A stretch of DNA of 64,000 bases, taken from assembly GCF_003202405.1 (NCBI RefSeq), contig NZ_QJHL01000002.1, positions 62,001 to 126,000 on the forward strand. The letters are read 5' to 3'. The notes below the pieces were generated by a model that saw only the letters and a program-made list of their open reading frames with translations, did not search any database and was not told the DNA's origin. Positions 42,884 to 52,875 of the stretch are shown here, piece after piece. This DNA is from Flavobacterium hydrophilum. GTDB lineage: Bacteria; Bacteroidota; Bacteroidia; Flavobacteriales; Flavobacteriaceae. The position numbers and the translations under genes were made by a program. Each line of letters opens with the position of its first letter. The stretch's first letter is position 1.

Positions 42884-44344
42884 TTGGGATTATATAAAAA
42901 TCTATTTAAACAAACCGCTATTTACGGATTAGCAACCGTTTTACCCCGAATGCTAAGCTTTTTATTAGTGCGACTTTATACAGGCATTTTACCTACTGCT
43001 GAATATGGTGAAGTTTCAATCGTTTTATCATGGATGGTTTTCTTTAATGTTATACTTTCTTATGGAATGGAAACCGCTTTTTTTAGATTCTACAGCGCTG
43101 AAGATGATAAAAAAAATGTAATTGCCACAGCAACGATATCCGTATTTTGGACTTCAATAGGATTTTTATTCGCTGCTTTAATTTTTAGAAACACTTTGGC
43201 TAACTGGGCTGAAGTTGATACGCAATATGTTACATATTCTGTATGGATATTGGTTTTGGATGCTTTGGTGTTAGTACCATTTTCTAAATTAAGGGCTAAT
43301 CAGAGACCAATGGTTTATGCTGCCATAAAAATTGGAAATGTAATTATAAATCTTTTGTTGAACATCTTTTTCTTATTGTATTTACCAAAACTCGCAGCTG
43401 AAAATCCAAACTCTGTCTGGGATAATTTATATATCGAAAATTTCCAGATTGCTTATATTTTCATTGCAAATCTTTTGGCGAGTTTAGCTACATTTATTGT
43501 ATTATCGCCAAATTATCTTTCACTTGGAAGAAGATTTGATCCTGTACTTTGGAAAAAAATGATGAAATATGGTTTGCCAATTCTTGTTGCCGGAATTGCA
43601 TTTGCCGTTAATGAACATTTTGATAAAATTTTATTGGGTTATTTATTACCTGAAAACTTAGCGAAGTCAGAAGTTGGGGCATATTCTGCCTGTTATAAGT
43701 TGGGCCTGTTTATGGTTTTGTTTGCAACAGCTTTCAGACTTGGGATAGAGCCTTTCTTTTTCAGTCACGCCAAAAATGAAAATGCGCCACAAACCTATGC
43801 CGTTATCACTAAATATTTTGTGATTTTAGGATCACTAATTTTATTAGGAGTTATTGTTTTTGCAGATATTTTAAAACTCCTTTTACTTGATAATAAATCC
43901 TATTGGGAAGCTATGAAAGTAGTTCCATTAATTATTCTGGCCAATTTTTTCTTAGGCATTTATAATAATTTATCAGTTTGGTACAAGTTGACAGACAAAA
44001 CAAGAATCGGAGCCTACATCTCTATTGTTGGGGCTATTGTAACATTACTTTTAAATTATTTATTGATTCCGAAATATAGTTATTACGGTTCAGCAATTGC
44101 AACAATTTCTGCTTACGGAAGCATGATGCTGATTTCTTATATTTTAGGAAACAAATATTACCCTATCCCTTATGATATGAATAAAATTGGAGCTTATTTG
44201 GGAATTTCAATTGTATTTTCGGCTATCTCATTTTATATGTTTAGAGAAAATTATTTTGTTGGAATACCGTTATTTTTAGCATTCATTTATTTTGTTTATC
44301 ATAACGAAAAAGACACTATCAAAGGAATTATGAATAGAAAGTAA
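42884..44344 (+). CDS. Wzx-like polysaccharide flippase (MATE/MOP superfamily)
   Basis: 486 residues from the TTG at 42884 (reads GLYKNLFKQTAIYGLATVLPRML). About 12-14 membrane helices; oligosaccharide flippase-type N-terminus. It moves lipid-linked oligosaccharides across the inner membrane. First gene of a series with dut, a sugar nucleotidyltransferase, TPR, DUF4292 and EnvC-like genes. An upstream TTG (42854) is possible but overlaps the promoter box. Confidence 0.88.
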   Translation: MGLYKNLFKQTAIYGLATVLPRMLSFLLVRLYTGILPTAEYGEVSIVLSWMVFFNVILSYGMETAFFRFYSAEDDKKNVIATATISVFWTSIGFLFAALIFRNTLANWAEVDTQYVTYSVWILVLDALVLVPFSKLRANQRPMVYAAIKIGNVIINLLLNIFFLLYLPKLAAENPNSVWDNLYIENFQIAYIFIANLLASLATFIVLSPNYLSLGRRFDPVLWKKMMKYGLPILVAGIAFAVNEHFDKILLGYLLPENLAKSEVGAYSACYKLGLFMVLFATAFRLGIEPFFFSHAKNENAPQTYAVITKYFVILGSLILLGVIVFADILKLLLLDNKSYWEAMKVVPLIILANFFLGIYNNLSVWYKLTDKTRIGAYISIVGAIVTLLLNYLLIPKYSYYGSAIATISAYGSMMLISYILGNKYYPIPYDMNKIGAYLGISIVFSAISFYMFRENYFVGIPLFLAFIYFVYHNEKDTIKGIMNRK

Positions 44345-44369
44345 TGCCTTTTAACCTTTAAAATTGAAA

Positions 44370-44804
44370 ATGAAAATACAAATTATCAATAGATCACAGC
44401 ACGATTTACCAAATTACGAAACAATTGCTTCGGCAGGTATGGATTTACGTGCCAATTTAACTGAAGCTATCACTTTAAAGCCATTAGGAAGAACCATTGT
44501 AAAAACAGGCCTTTTTATTGAGTTGCCAATTGGTTACGAAGCACAGGTTAGACCAAGAAGCGGTCTGGCAGCTAAAAAAGGCGTAACAGTTTTAAATTCT
44601 CCGGGAACGGTTGATGCTGATTACAGAGGTGAAATAGGTGTGATTTTAGTAAATTTATCAAACGAAGATTTTGTAATAGAAAACGGAGAGCGAATTGCAC
44701 AATTAATTATTGCCAAACACGAAAGAGCCGAATGGATTGAAGTTGAAGAATTATCAGAAACTTCAAGGGGCGAAGGCGGATTTGGAAGCACAGGCGTGAA
44801 ATAA
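44370..44804 (+). CDS. dut: dUTP diphosphatase
   Basis: 144 residues from ATG 44370; a TTG two codons earlier is possible. All five trimeric dUTPase motifs are seen: [52 protein letters not shown]. It hydrolyses dUTP to dUMP and diphosphate. 25 bp after the flippase. Confidence 0.96.
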   Translation: MKIQIINRSQHDLPNYETIASAGMDLRANLTEAITLKPLGRTIVKTGLFIELPIGYEAQVRPRSGLAAKKGVTVLNSPGTVDADYRGEIGVILVNLSNEDFVIENGERIAQLIIAKHERAEWIEVEELSETSRGEGGFGSTGVK

Positions 44805-44946
44805 TTTTCAGTTATCTGTTTTAGTTTATGCTAAATAAGTAGATAAAGCTTAGTTTGCATATTGAAAAACCTTTAACTTTTGCCTTTAAAATTTGAACCA
44901 AACCAAGGAGATTTTTCAAGTCTTCCCATAAAAAATAAATACAAAA

Positions 44947-45963
44947 ATGAAAATAATCGTTCCAATGGCAGGTCGCGGATCGAGACTAAGACCTCATACT
45001 TTAACAGTTCCAAAACCATTAATTCCTGTTGCAGGAAAATCTATAGTACATCGTCTGGTTGAAGATATCGCCAAAATATTAAAAGAACCAATTGAAGAAG
45101 TTGCCTTTATTTTAGGTGATGAGGCTTTTTTCGGAGATGATGTTGTAGCAAGTTTACAGGATTTAGCTCAGGGTTTAGGAGCAAAAGCATCCATTTATCG
45201 TCAGGATTTACCATTAGGAACAGGTCATGCAATTATGTGCGCCAAGGATTCTTTATCCGGACCGGCCGTAATCGCTTATGCAGATACTTTAATCAGAGCC
45301 GATTTTGAACTCGATCCAGCAGCAGATTCCGTAATTTGGGTAAAACAAGTAGATCATCCGGAAGCATTTGGAGTAGTAAAATTAAACGGTAATAATGAAA
45401 TTATAGAATTGGTAGAAAAACCAAAAGAGTTCGTAAGTGATTTAGCCGTTATCGGAATTTACTATTTTAAAGAAGTTGGTGAGTTGAAAAAAGAACTTCA
45501 GGGCGTTTTGGATAATAATATTCAAAATGGAGGAGAGTATCAAATCAACGACGGAATTAAGGCAATGATGGCTAATGGAAAAGTTTTCAAAACCGGAAGC
45601 GTTGACGAATGGATGGACTGCGGCAATAAAGATGTAACGGTTGAAACAAATTCAAGAATGTTAGGTTTTTTACATAATGATGGAGAACATTTAGTGGATT
45701 ATAATGTGACTTTAGAAAATTCAACCATTATTCCGCCTTGTTATATTGGTGAAAATGTAGTGTTGAAAAATACAACTGTTGGTCCAAATGTTTCTTTAGG
45801 AAAAGGAACACGTGTTGAAAACAGTACTATTAAAAACAGCTTGGTTCAGACCAGTTCACATATAAAAAATGCTGATCTGGATAATGCAATGATTGGAAAT
45901 CATGTGAGTTATGATGGGAAATTCAAAAGCATCAGTATTGGTGATTATTCTGTTTTTGAATAA
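44947..45963 (+). CDS. Sugar-phosphate nucleotidyltransferase
   Basis: 338 residues. Signature MAGRGSRLRPHTLTVPKPLIPVAGKSIV (GxGxRLxPxT-KPLxP), then LPLGTGHAIMCAK and a metal/sugar site ADTLIRADF, and a C-terminal left-handed beta-helix (hexapeptide-like NSTIIPPCYIGENVVLKNTTVGPNVSLG). Makes an NDP-sugar for glycan synthesis; base and sugar specificity cannot be read. Confidence 0.9.
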   Translation: MKIIVPMAGRGSRLRPHTLTVPKPLIPVAGKSIVHRLVEDIAKILKEPIEEVAFILGDEAFFGDDVVASLQDLAQGLGAKASIYRQDLPLGTGHAIMCAKDSLSGPAVIAYADTLIRADFELDPAADSVIWVKQVDHPEAFGVVKLNGNNEIIELVEKPKEFVSDLAVIGIYYFKEVGELKKELQGVLDNNIQNGGEYQINDGIKAMMANGKVFKTGSVDEWMDCGNKDVTVETNSRMLGFLHNDGEHLVDYNVTLENSTIIPPCYIGENVVLKNTTVGPNVSLGKGTRVENSTIKNSLVQTSSHIKNADLDNAMIGNHVSYDGKFKSISIGDYSVFE

Positions 45964-45993
45964 AAAATGGTAATTTGAAATGAAATTATGTAA

Positions 45994-47346
45994 ATGATGA
46001 AAAAGAAGGTTTTAGTAATTTTATTCTTCGTTTTGCTTGGCAATTCAGTTTCGGTTATGGCACAAACAGAACCCGAAGATATTGCTGTAGCTACTGATGA
46101 ATATCAGGACTCTTTTTATGAATCATTAAAACAGAAAGGAATTGAAAATTATGACAAAGCAATTGTTTCTCTTGAAAAATGTATCAAATTAAAATCCAAT
46201 GATGCCGTTGCTTATTTTGAATTAGGGAAAAATTATTTAAAGTTAAAGGAGTATCAAAATGCTCAGAATGCATTTGAAAAAGCGATTCAGATAGATTCCA
46301 AAAATAAATGGTACTGGCTGGGAGTTTACGATGTAAGTTTTGAAACCAAAAATTATCCGCTCGCAATTGAAACGATCCAGAAAATTATTCAATTTGACGA
46401 AGAATATAAAGACGATTTGATTTCATTATATATGATTACCAATCAGTTTGAAAAAGCACTTCTGGCAATTAATGAGATGAATGATAAGTTCGGAAAATCG
46501 GATGATCGTGAAAGATACAAGCAGCAGATTTTATCTCAGGGAAAATTTCAAAATACCGAAATAGACAATTTAATCAGTCAGATTAAATTAAACCCTAAAG
46601 AAGAATCCAATTATGTTAACCTGATTTTGTTATATTCAAAAACAGCAGAAACAGATAAAGCTTTGGATATTGCAAAACAATTGGCAAAGGAAATCCCAAC
46701 CTCAGAATGGGCGCAGCTAAGTTTGTTTAAAGCATATTTAGATCAAAATCAGGCGGACAAAGCGATAAAATCAATGAATTTTATTTTATCCAATCCAAAA
46801 ATTGATTCTAAAATTAAGCACAGAACACTGAATGAATTTTTGATTTACGTGAATAAAAATCCGCAATACGGACCGGATCTGGAAAAAGCGATTGGTTATT
46901 TTGATAACGATCCAAACGTAGATGTTGCCAAAGAAATTGGAAAATTTTATCATAGTAAAAACCAATTTGAGAATGCGATTAAATATTATGAAAAAGATTT
47001 AAGCGCCAATTCAGATACAGATCGTGAAACCAATTTGCTTTTGCTTGAAGCGTATTCACAAGCAAAACAATTTGTGCCTATGACTAAAAGAGCGATGACT
47101 ATGATTGAAGTTTATCCAAGTCAGCCGCAATTTTATTATTATGCAGGATTAGGAAATAATCAACTGCAGCAATTTAAGAATGCAAAAACCGTTTTAGAAA
47201 TGGGACTTGATTATGTTGTGGATGATAAAAAGATGGAAGCAAATTTTAATATTCAGTTAGGAGAGGCGTACAATGGATTGGGTGATGCTAAGAAAAAAGA
47301 GGAATACTTTTTGAAAGCAAATGAGTTATTAAAACAAAAAAAGTAA
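45994..47346 (+). CDS. Secreted TPR-repeat protein
   Basis: 450 residues. Signal peptide to about VMA (24), then ten or more TPR helix pairs (for example AVAYFELGKNYLKLKEYQNAQNAFEKAIQ). Periplasmic scaffold. It ends 2 bp before the DUF4292 gene, so it is co-transcribed. A role in assembling an envelope complex is inferred from context only. Confidence 0.85.
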   Translation: MMKKKVLVILFFVLLGNSVSVMAQTEPEDIAVATDEYQDSFYESLKQKGIENYDKAIVSLEKCIKLKSNDAVAYFELGKNYLKLKEYQNAQNAFEKAIQIDSKNKWYWLGVYDVSFETKNYPLAIETIQKIIQFDEEYKDDLISLYMITNQFEKALLAINEMNDKFGKSDDRERYKQQILSQGKFQNTEIDNLISQIKLNPKEESNYVNLILLYSKTAETDKALDIAKQLAKEIPTSEWAQLSLFKAYLDQNQADKAIKSMNFILSNPKIDSKIKHRTLNEFLIYVNKNPQYGPDLEKAIGYFDNDPNVDVAKEIGKFYHSKNQFENAIKYYEKDLSANSDTDRETNLLLLEAYSQAKQFVPMTKRAMTMIEVYPSQPQFYYYAGLGNNQLQQFKNAKTVLEMGLDYVVDDKKMEANFNIQLGEAYNGLGDAKKKEEYFLKANELLKQKK

Positions 47347-47348
47347 AC

Positions 47349-48125
47349 ATGAAAAAATATATAGCAATACTATTAGTAACAATTTTAATGATTTCGTGTA
47401 AATCAAAAGCTGTTGCGGTTCAAAATAGTAATACAGAAACGGCAGCCAAAATTGACAATAAAACGGTAGAAAAGCATTACGAAAACAAATTGGATTTTTC
47501 TACCTTATATATTAAAGCAAGTGCAAAGTATGAAGATGAAAAGCAAAGTCAAAATGTAACGGCTGAAATTAAAATTGAAAAAGACAAGCAAATTTTAGTA
47601 AGTATTCGTTTTCTTGGAATCACAATGGCAAAGGCGTTAATTACGACAACTACCGTAAGTTACTACGAAAAAATTAAAGGCAGTTATTATGAAGGTGATT
47701 TTACAAGTTTAAGCAAATGGCTTGGAACCGAACTGGATTATAATAAAGTACAAAATTTATTAGTGGGAGAAGCTTTGGACGATTTAAGAAAAGGAAAGTA
47801 TACACAAACTATTGTAGAAAACCTGATTCGTTTAGAAGATGAAAAAGAAACCAATCTTAAAAAAACGTTTTTTTTAGAACCTGAAAAATATCTGCTTCAA
47901 AAAGAACAAATTTCACAGGCTGCAGAAAACATACAGTTAGAAATTAAATATTCTGATAATAAAGTTTTTAATCAGGGAACGCTTCCGACCAGTATTGAAA
48001 TTAATGCGATTCAGCCGAAAGGGAAAACAGATATTAATTTGAATTACAATACAATTTCGTTTAATGAAGAACTTTCTTTTCCATATAGTGTCCCAAGTGG
48101 CTATAAAAAAATTATAATTAAGTAA
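47349..48125 (+). CDS. DUF4292 lipoprotein
   Basis: 258 residues. Lipobox MISC with Cys17 (LVTILMISCKSK). The body is predicted beta-rich and LolA/LolB-like (LDFSTLYIKASAKYEDEKQSQ, ISIRFLGITMAKALIT), as in DUF4292. Probably an outer-membrane lipoprotein handling lipids or lipoproteins; that is inference from fold-like pattern. It follows the TPR gene and precedes the EnvC-like gene. Confidence 0.85.
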   Translation: MKKYIAILLVTILMISCKSKAVAVQNSNTETAAKIDNKTVEKHYENKLDFSTLYIKASAKYEDEKQSQNVTAEIKIEKDKQILVSIRFLGITMAKALITTTTVSYYEKIKGSYYEGDFTSLSKWLGTELDYNKVQNLLVGEALDDLRKGKYTQTIVENLIRLEDEKETNLKKTFFLEPEKYLLQKEQISQAAENIQLEIKYSDNKVFNQGTLPTSIEINAIQPKGKTDINLNYNTISFNEELSFPYSVPSGYKKIIIK

Positions 48126-48148
48126 ATTTGCAAAAAGATAACAGAAAA

Positions 48149-49423
48149 ATGCCAAAATTTCTCCTAAGCCTAATTTTTATTTGCGCCACAACTTTTGTGT
48201 GGGCACAGGACTCGCAACAAGAAAAACTGGAAGAGCGAAAAGCCCAGATTCAGCAGGAAATCCGAGACAACGAAAAAATGCTTCAGTCAGTTCGAAAAAA
48301 GGAGAAGTCTGCGGTAAATGAGTATTTAATCCAAGCCAATAAAATCAGACTAAAAGAGAAGCTGATCAATACTACGGCTAAGCAGGATAGGCTTTTAAGC
48401 AATGATATGTATATTAATCAGTTGAAAGTAAATAAGCTTAAAAGAGAATTAAAAGTACTAAAGGAAGATTATTCTAAAATGATCCTTAAATCATACAAAA
48501 GCCGTTCTGAACAAAGCAGGGCTATGTTTATTTTATCTTCAGAAAGTTTTTTGCAAGCTTACAAAAGAGCACAATATTTAAAGCAATATACCAATTTCAG
48601 AAAAAACCAAGGGTTGGAAATTCAGTCTAAAACTGCGGAGTTAGTTGATTTTAATGCTAAATTAAATGGGCAGCGACAGGTAAAGAAAAAGATCATTGCT
48701 GAAAATCAGAAAGAAAAACAAAGCTTAGAAGTTGAAAAGAAAGAACAACAAAAGCTGGTTAATTCGATTAAAAAAGACAAGAATAAAATTATTGCTGATA
48801 CGAAAGCGAAGCAGAAGGAATCAAAAGCAATTGATGCAAAAATTAAGCAATTGATACGTGCTGCTATTGCTGAAGCAAATAGAAAAGCGGAAGAAGAAAG
48901 ACGAAAACGAATAGCAGAAGGTAAAAGCACTGAAAGTAGTGAACCAGCTCCGGCTAAAAGTTATTCATCAGATAAAATCGCATTAACACCGGAAAACAAA
49001 ATTTTAGCAGCTGATTTTAAGGCAAACAGAGGAAAATTACCATGGCCAGTAGAAAAAGGATTTATATCTCTTGGTTACGGAGATCAGCCACATCCGGTAT
49101 ATCCGTCACTGACCGTTCATAATTCAGGAGTAGAGATTACTACTGAACAGGGAGCAACAGCCCGTGCTGTGTTTGAAGGAGTAGTTTCAAAAGTTATAGC
49201 ATTGTCTCCTGTAAACAGAGCTGTATTTATTCAGCATGGAGATTATTTCACCGTTTATCAAAACCTGAGTTCGGTATCTGTGGAGCAAGGGGATAAAGTT
49301 AAAGTAAAACAAAGTATTGGAAAAGTAAGAACTAGTGGTGATACAGGCAAAACAGTAATTAAGTTTTTGATTCTTCAAAACACATCAAATAATAATCCGG
49401 AAGGATGGTTACAAAACAGATAA
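48149..49423 (+). CDS. EnvC-like murein hydrolase activator with degenerate LytM domain
   Basis: 424 residues from ATG 48149; a TTG at 48128 is a possible earlier start, but the signal peptide fits the ATG. Two coiled-coil stretches (about 25-240), then a LytM fold. The zinc ligands are not kept: HxGxD reads HNSGVEI, and the HxH site reads YQNL. So it is likely an inactive activator of amidases, like EnvC. A TAAATTTG box at 48122-48129 may give it its own promoter. Confidence 0.88.
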   Translation: MPKFLLSLIFICATTFVWAQDSQQEKLEERKAQIQQEIRDNEKMLQSVRKKEKSAVNEYLIQANKIRLKEKLINTTAKQDRLLSNDMYINQLKVNKLKRELKVLKEDYSKMILKSYKSRSEQSRAMFILSSESFLQAYKRAQYLKQYTNFRKNQGLEIQSKTAELVDFNAKLNGQRQVKKKIIAENQKEKQSLEVEKKEQQKLVNSIKKDKNKIIADTKAKQKESKAIDAKIKQLIRAAIAEANRKAEEERRKRIAEGKSTESSEPAPAKSYSSDKIALTPENKILAADFKANRGKLPWPVEKGFISLGYGDQPHPVYPSLTVHNSGVEITTEQGATARAVFEGVVSKVIALSPVNRAVFIQHGDYFTVYQNLSSVSVEQGDKVKVKQSIGKVRTSGDTGKTVIKFLILQNTSNNNPEGWLQNR

Positions 49424-49453
49424 AAAAAGGAGCTCAATGAAGCTCCTTTTTTT
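49422..49453. terminator. Terminator after the EnvC-like gene
   Basis: AAAAAAGGAGCT, 6-nt loop CAATGA, AGCTCCTTTTTTT. A and T runs on both sides make it bidirectional. Confidence 0.9.
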
Positions 49454-49521
49454 ATGATTTGGTTTTAAATTTTTGTTATTAAAATTTGCCAGTTGAAATT
49501 TGCCATTGCCATTGAAATTTA

Positions 49522-50466
49522 TCATTGTTGCTGCTGCAGTTGATCCATATAATTTAATTGGTCTTGTACATTCGAGGACACTTCCTGAAGTTTCACATCG
49601 TTTATTTCTTCAAATTGTCTGCCATCTTCGTATCCAATAGAAACACAAACAGAAAGTGTTTGTCTGGCAAGTCCTTTAAAAGTTCCTTTTATTGGAGTAC
49701 AGTCACTAAAATTTCTTCCTACCGAAAGACGTACATGATTGTCCATTGTCCAGATATTATTGGTTGGATCTAAACCTAGCCAGCCCTGGGTTTTGGTATA
49801 AATTTCTACCCAGGCATGAGTAGCGCCTTCACCCCGAAGTCCGCTTTCGTTGGGACAAATATAACCGCTTACATATCTGGAAGGAATACCGGCTGTTCGC
49901 AAAAGATGCAGTAAAACATGTGCAAAATCCTGACAAACCCCTTTTTTGAGCATTAAAATTTCATCAACTGTTGTTTCAATATTGGTGATTCCTTTGGTAT
50001 ACTTAAAATTTTCAAAAACATAGGTATTGCACTGTTGGGCAATTTCAATTATGGATTTATCTTCTATGCCTATTTTTTCTAATATGCTTTCAATTTCTAC
50101 TTGTTTTTCGATTTTATCAATGTAGCAGAGGCGTAATAATAAAATACTTTTTTCTTTTTCGGTCTGGATATCTTTCACGGAAGTGGAATCCATTTTGGGA
50201 ATTTTGAGCGAATGATTTACCCTAACCAGCATTCGGGATTCAATAGTCATTTCGGTATGAGTGTCTAAGACATTAAAATTGCCAACACGGTTTCCATAAT
50301 AATCCTGAGAGATATCAACGTTAGGTGCATGAGTAATTAAAAGCTGATATTGCAATACTTCCTGGTTTTCAAAATGATGAGGAAACAAACGGATTTCATT
50401 AATGCTTTCTTTTATGGGATAATTATATTGGTATTTTGTGAGGTGAACTATTTTAAAAAGCGCCAT
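49522..50466 (-). CDS. Transglutaminase-like protease of the ATP-grasp/alpha-E operon
   Basis: 314 residues. N-terminal beta-rich domain, then the transglutaminase core with Cys178 (KKGVCQDFAHVLLHLLR), His217 (GATHAWVEIY) and Asp233 (LGLDPTNN). No signal peptide. Last of three minus-strand genes with the alpha-E and circularly permuted ATP-grasp proteins, a conserved trio thought to modify a peptide or protein: ATP-grasp ligation and transglutaminase cleavage or transfer. Target unknown. Gap to alpha-E is 4 bp. Confidence 0.9.
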   Translation of the reverse strand: MALFKIVHLTKYQYNYPIKESINEIRLFPHHFENQEVLQYQLLITHAPNVDISQDYYGNRVGNFNVLDTHTEMTIESRMLVRVNHSLKIPKMDSTSVKDIQTEKEKSILLLRLCYIDKIEKQVEIESILEKIGIEDKSIIEIAQQCNTYVFENFKYTKGITNIETTVDEILMLKKGVCQDFAHVLLHLLRTAGIPSRYVSGYICPNESGLRGEGATHAWVEIYTKTQGWLGLDPTNNIWTMDNHVRLSVGRNFSDCTPIKGTFKGLARQTLSVCVSIGYEDGRQFEEINDVKLQEVSSNVQDQLNYMDQLQQQQ

Positions 50467-50470
50467 ATTG

Positions 50471-51412
50471 TTAGGTGTAAGAAAAGAATAATTTGGAAAA
50501 ATCTGTCGAAAACTGAATTAGCTGGTTTTTTGTATTTCGCAAAACATCCTCTAATTCCTGATTGGTGAGGTGTTGATAATCTGTAAATTCAATGTAACTT
50601 TTCAATCGTCCAAATTGATTCATTAATGTTCGGGCTTCGCTTAAATCAGTGTTTTTAAACAAGCAGTCCAAATAGGTATTAATAAAATCCAGCGTGTAGA
50701 TTACAGAGTGTGCAAAATCCATATTAAAAATTACCTGATGGACGACTTTTCGATTATGAGAGATATTGCTATAACTTTTCAGATATAATTCGTATCCCGA
50801 AAGTGACAACAATAATCTTCGCCAATAGATCAAATCTTCTTCGCCCTCAAGATTGTAATTGATAGGAGCAAAGTAAGCCTGAGTCATCGATATGGTCTGA
50901 AGACATCTTTCAATATGCTTTCCAATGCTCGAAAAACACCAGCCTAAACCGCGTGGCATAGTAACTTGCAGGATTCCATTGTAGAGCAATAAATCCTTAT
51001 TGAGTTTTGTGATTACGCTTAAAGCATCAGAAGTTTCGAGTTTTTTTGGTAAATCAGGCGAGTTCATAAAATGATACATAGAATTTATATGCTCCCACAA
51101 TTCTTTGGTAATTTTATCCTGAGAACCTCTGGCATTTTCGCGAGCTTTTACCACTAGGTTTTTTACTGAATTGTCATTTTGGTTATCACAAATTATATAT
51201 TTCAATACATGAGGTGTGTCATATTGTATAGAATGAATTTTGGCCTTAGACAAATTAGTGTAATATTCTAAGAGCGGTTTGTAGCCCTGAGAATCATTAA
51301 TTTCTTTATCGAAAGATAAAATATAGGAAGTGTTTAAGGTAAGTAACATTCCGTCTGTTCTTTCCATATATCGGTTAAGCCAAAACATTCCATCAGCAAC
51401 TCTACTAAGCAT
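50471..51412 (-). CDS. Alpha-E domain protein
   Basis: 313 residues, all helical, with the alpha-E start MLSRVADGMFWLNRYMERTDGMLL and a conserved GWCFSSIGKHIERCLQTISMTQAYF. Alpha-E proteins accompany circularly permuted ATP-grasp enzymes; their role is unknown, perhaps a carrier or adaptor. Middle gene of the trio, 26 bp after the ATP-grasp gene. Confidence 0.92.
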   Translation of the reverse strand: MLSRVADGMFWLNRYMERTDGMLLTLNTSYILSFDKEINDSQGYKPLLEYYTNLSKAKIHSIQYDTPHVLKYIICDNQNDNSVKNLVVKARENARGSQDKITKELWEHINSMYHFMNSPDLPKKLETSDALSVITKLNKDLLLYNGILQVTMPRGLGWCFSSIGKHIERCLQTISMTQAYFAPINYNLEGEEDLIYWRRLLLSLSGYELYLKSYSNISHNRKVVHQVIFNMDFAHSVIYTLDFINTYLDCLFKNTDLSEARTLMNQFGRLKSYIEFTDYQHLTNQELEDVLRNTKNQLIQFSTDFSKLFFSYT

Positions 51413-51438
51413 ATCTTTTATTTTTGAATGTTTATAAT

Positions 51439-52875
51439 TTATTTAATTATCCAGGTATCTTTACTTCCGCCACCCTGAGATGAGTTTACAACCAGAGAAC
51501 CTTCTGTGAGCGCCACTCGGGTTAAACCGCCCGGAACAATCTGAACTCCTTTCGGTCCGCATAAAGCATAAGGCCTTAAATCGACGTGGCGCAATTTAAG
51601 TTGTCCATCAATTAGACACGGAACCGTGCTGAGTTGAATGATGGGCTGTGCAATAAAATTTCGGGGATTGTTGGTGATCGCAATTTTTGCTTCGTCCATT
51701 TCTTCCTGAGTTGCTTTGTTCCCCATTATCATTCCGTACCCGCCACTTTGGTTGGTTTCTTTGATAACCATATTTTCCATGTTGGCAAAAACATGCTCAC
51801 GTTCGTCTAAATTTTCCATTCGATAAGTAGGAACATTTTTCAGAATTGGTTCTTCGTTCATGTAATATTTAATCATATCGGGTACATACGCGTAAACGGC
51901 TTTGTCATCTGCGACTCCATTTCCTACGGCATTAACCAATGCCACATTTCCCTGGCGATAAGCACTGATCAAACCAGGAACACCAAGCGCGCTGTCCGGT
52001 TTAAAAACCAAAGGATCCAGATATTCATCATCCAGACGTCTGTAAATCACATCAACCTGTTGTAATCCTGAAGTCGTTTTCATGTACACTTTACTATTGT
52101 TAACCACCAAATCCCGACCTTCAACAAGCGGAATTCCCATTTGGCGCGCCAGATAACTATGCTCATAATAAGCAGAGTTATAAACACCGGGAGTCAGCAA
52201 AACAACATTTGGATTCGAAACATTCCGGGGTGAAAGTGAAACAAGAATACTGTGAAAAATCATAGGATAATTGCTTACCATACTCACATGATTTGACGAA
52301 AGCATATCCGGAAAAATTCGTTTGGTGATTTCACGGTTTTCCAGCATATAACTCACACCGCTCGGACATCGCAAATTGTCTTCCAAAACATAGAATTCTC
52401 CTTTTGCTCCTCTGATCAAATCGATTCCTGCAATATGCACATGAATGTTGTGGGGCACTTTTATGCCCTGAACTTCCTGAATATAATGCGGACAGGAAGC
52501 AATTAATCCGGCTGGAATAATTCCGTCTTTTATAATGTTTTGCTCATTATAAATATCTTCCAAAAATAAATTTAATGCCAGTAAACGCTGTTTGATTCCT
52601 GATTCTATTTCTAACCAGTCTTCTTGTGTGATGATTCTCGGAATAATATCAAACGGAAATATTCGCTCAATCCCATTTTCATCATCACTGTAAACCGTAA
52701 AAGTAATTCCCTGATTCATGAATAAATCAGAAGCTTGTTTTTGTTTACTGGTCAGCGTTTTATGATTCAAACTTTGCAGAGTTTGAAAAACCTGACGGTA
52801 AGAATCCCGAACACCTTTGTTAGAAAACATTTCGTCCCAACCTTTATAATTTAAACTGGGTGCTAATTTCGCCAT
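51439..52875 (-). CDS. Circularly permuted type 2 ATP-grasp protein
   Basis: 478 residues with the CPATPgrasp_2 plan: PFDIIPRIITQEDWLEIESGIKQRLLALNLFLEDIYNEQNI near the N-terminus, FYVLEDNLRCPSGVSYMLENR, DVIYRRLDDEYLDPL, and ENMVIKETNQSGGYGMIMG (ATP loop). Family enzymes form amide bonds using ATP; the peptide substrate is not known. First gene of the trio; start set at MAKLAPSLNYKGWDEMF. Confidence 0.93.
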   Translation of the reverse strand: MAKLAPSLNYKGWDEMFSNKGVRDSYRQVFQTLQSLNHKTLTSKQKQASDLFMNQGITFTVYSDDENGIERIFPFDIIPRIITQEDWLEIESGIKQRLLALNLFLEDIYNEQNIIKDGIIPAGLIASCPHYIQEVQGIKVPHNIHVHIAGIDLIRGAKGEFYVLEDNLRCPSGVSYMLENREITKRIFPDMLSSNHVSMVSNYPMIFHSILVSLSPRNVSNPNVVLLTPGVYNSAYYEHSYLARQMGIPLVEGRDLVVNNSKVYMKTTSGLQQVDVIYRRLDDEYLDPLVFKPDSALGVPGLISAYRQGNVALVNAVGNGVADDKAVYAYVPDMIKYYMNEEPILKNVPTYRMENLDEREHVFANMENMVIKETNQSGGYGMIMGNKATQEEMDEAKIAITNNPRNFIAQPIIQLSTVPCLIDGQLKLRHVDLRPYALCGPKGVQIVPGGLTRVALTEGSLVVNSSQGGGSKDTWIIK

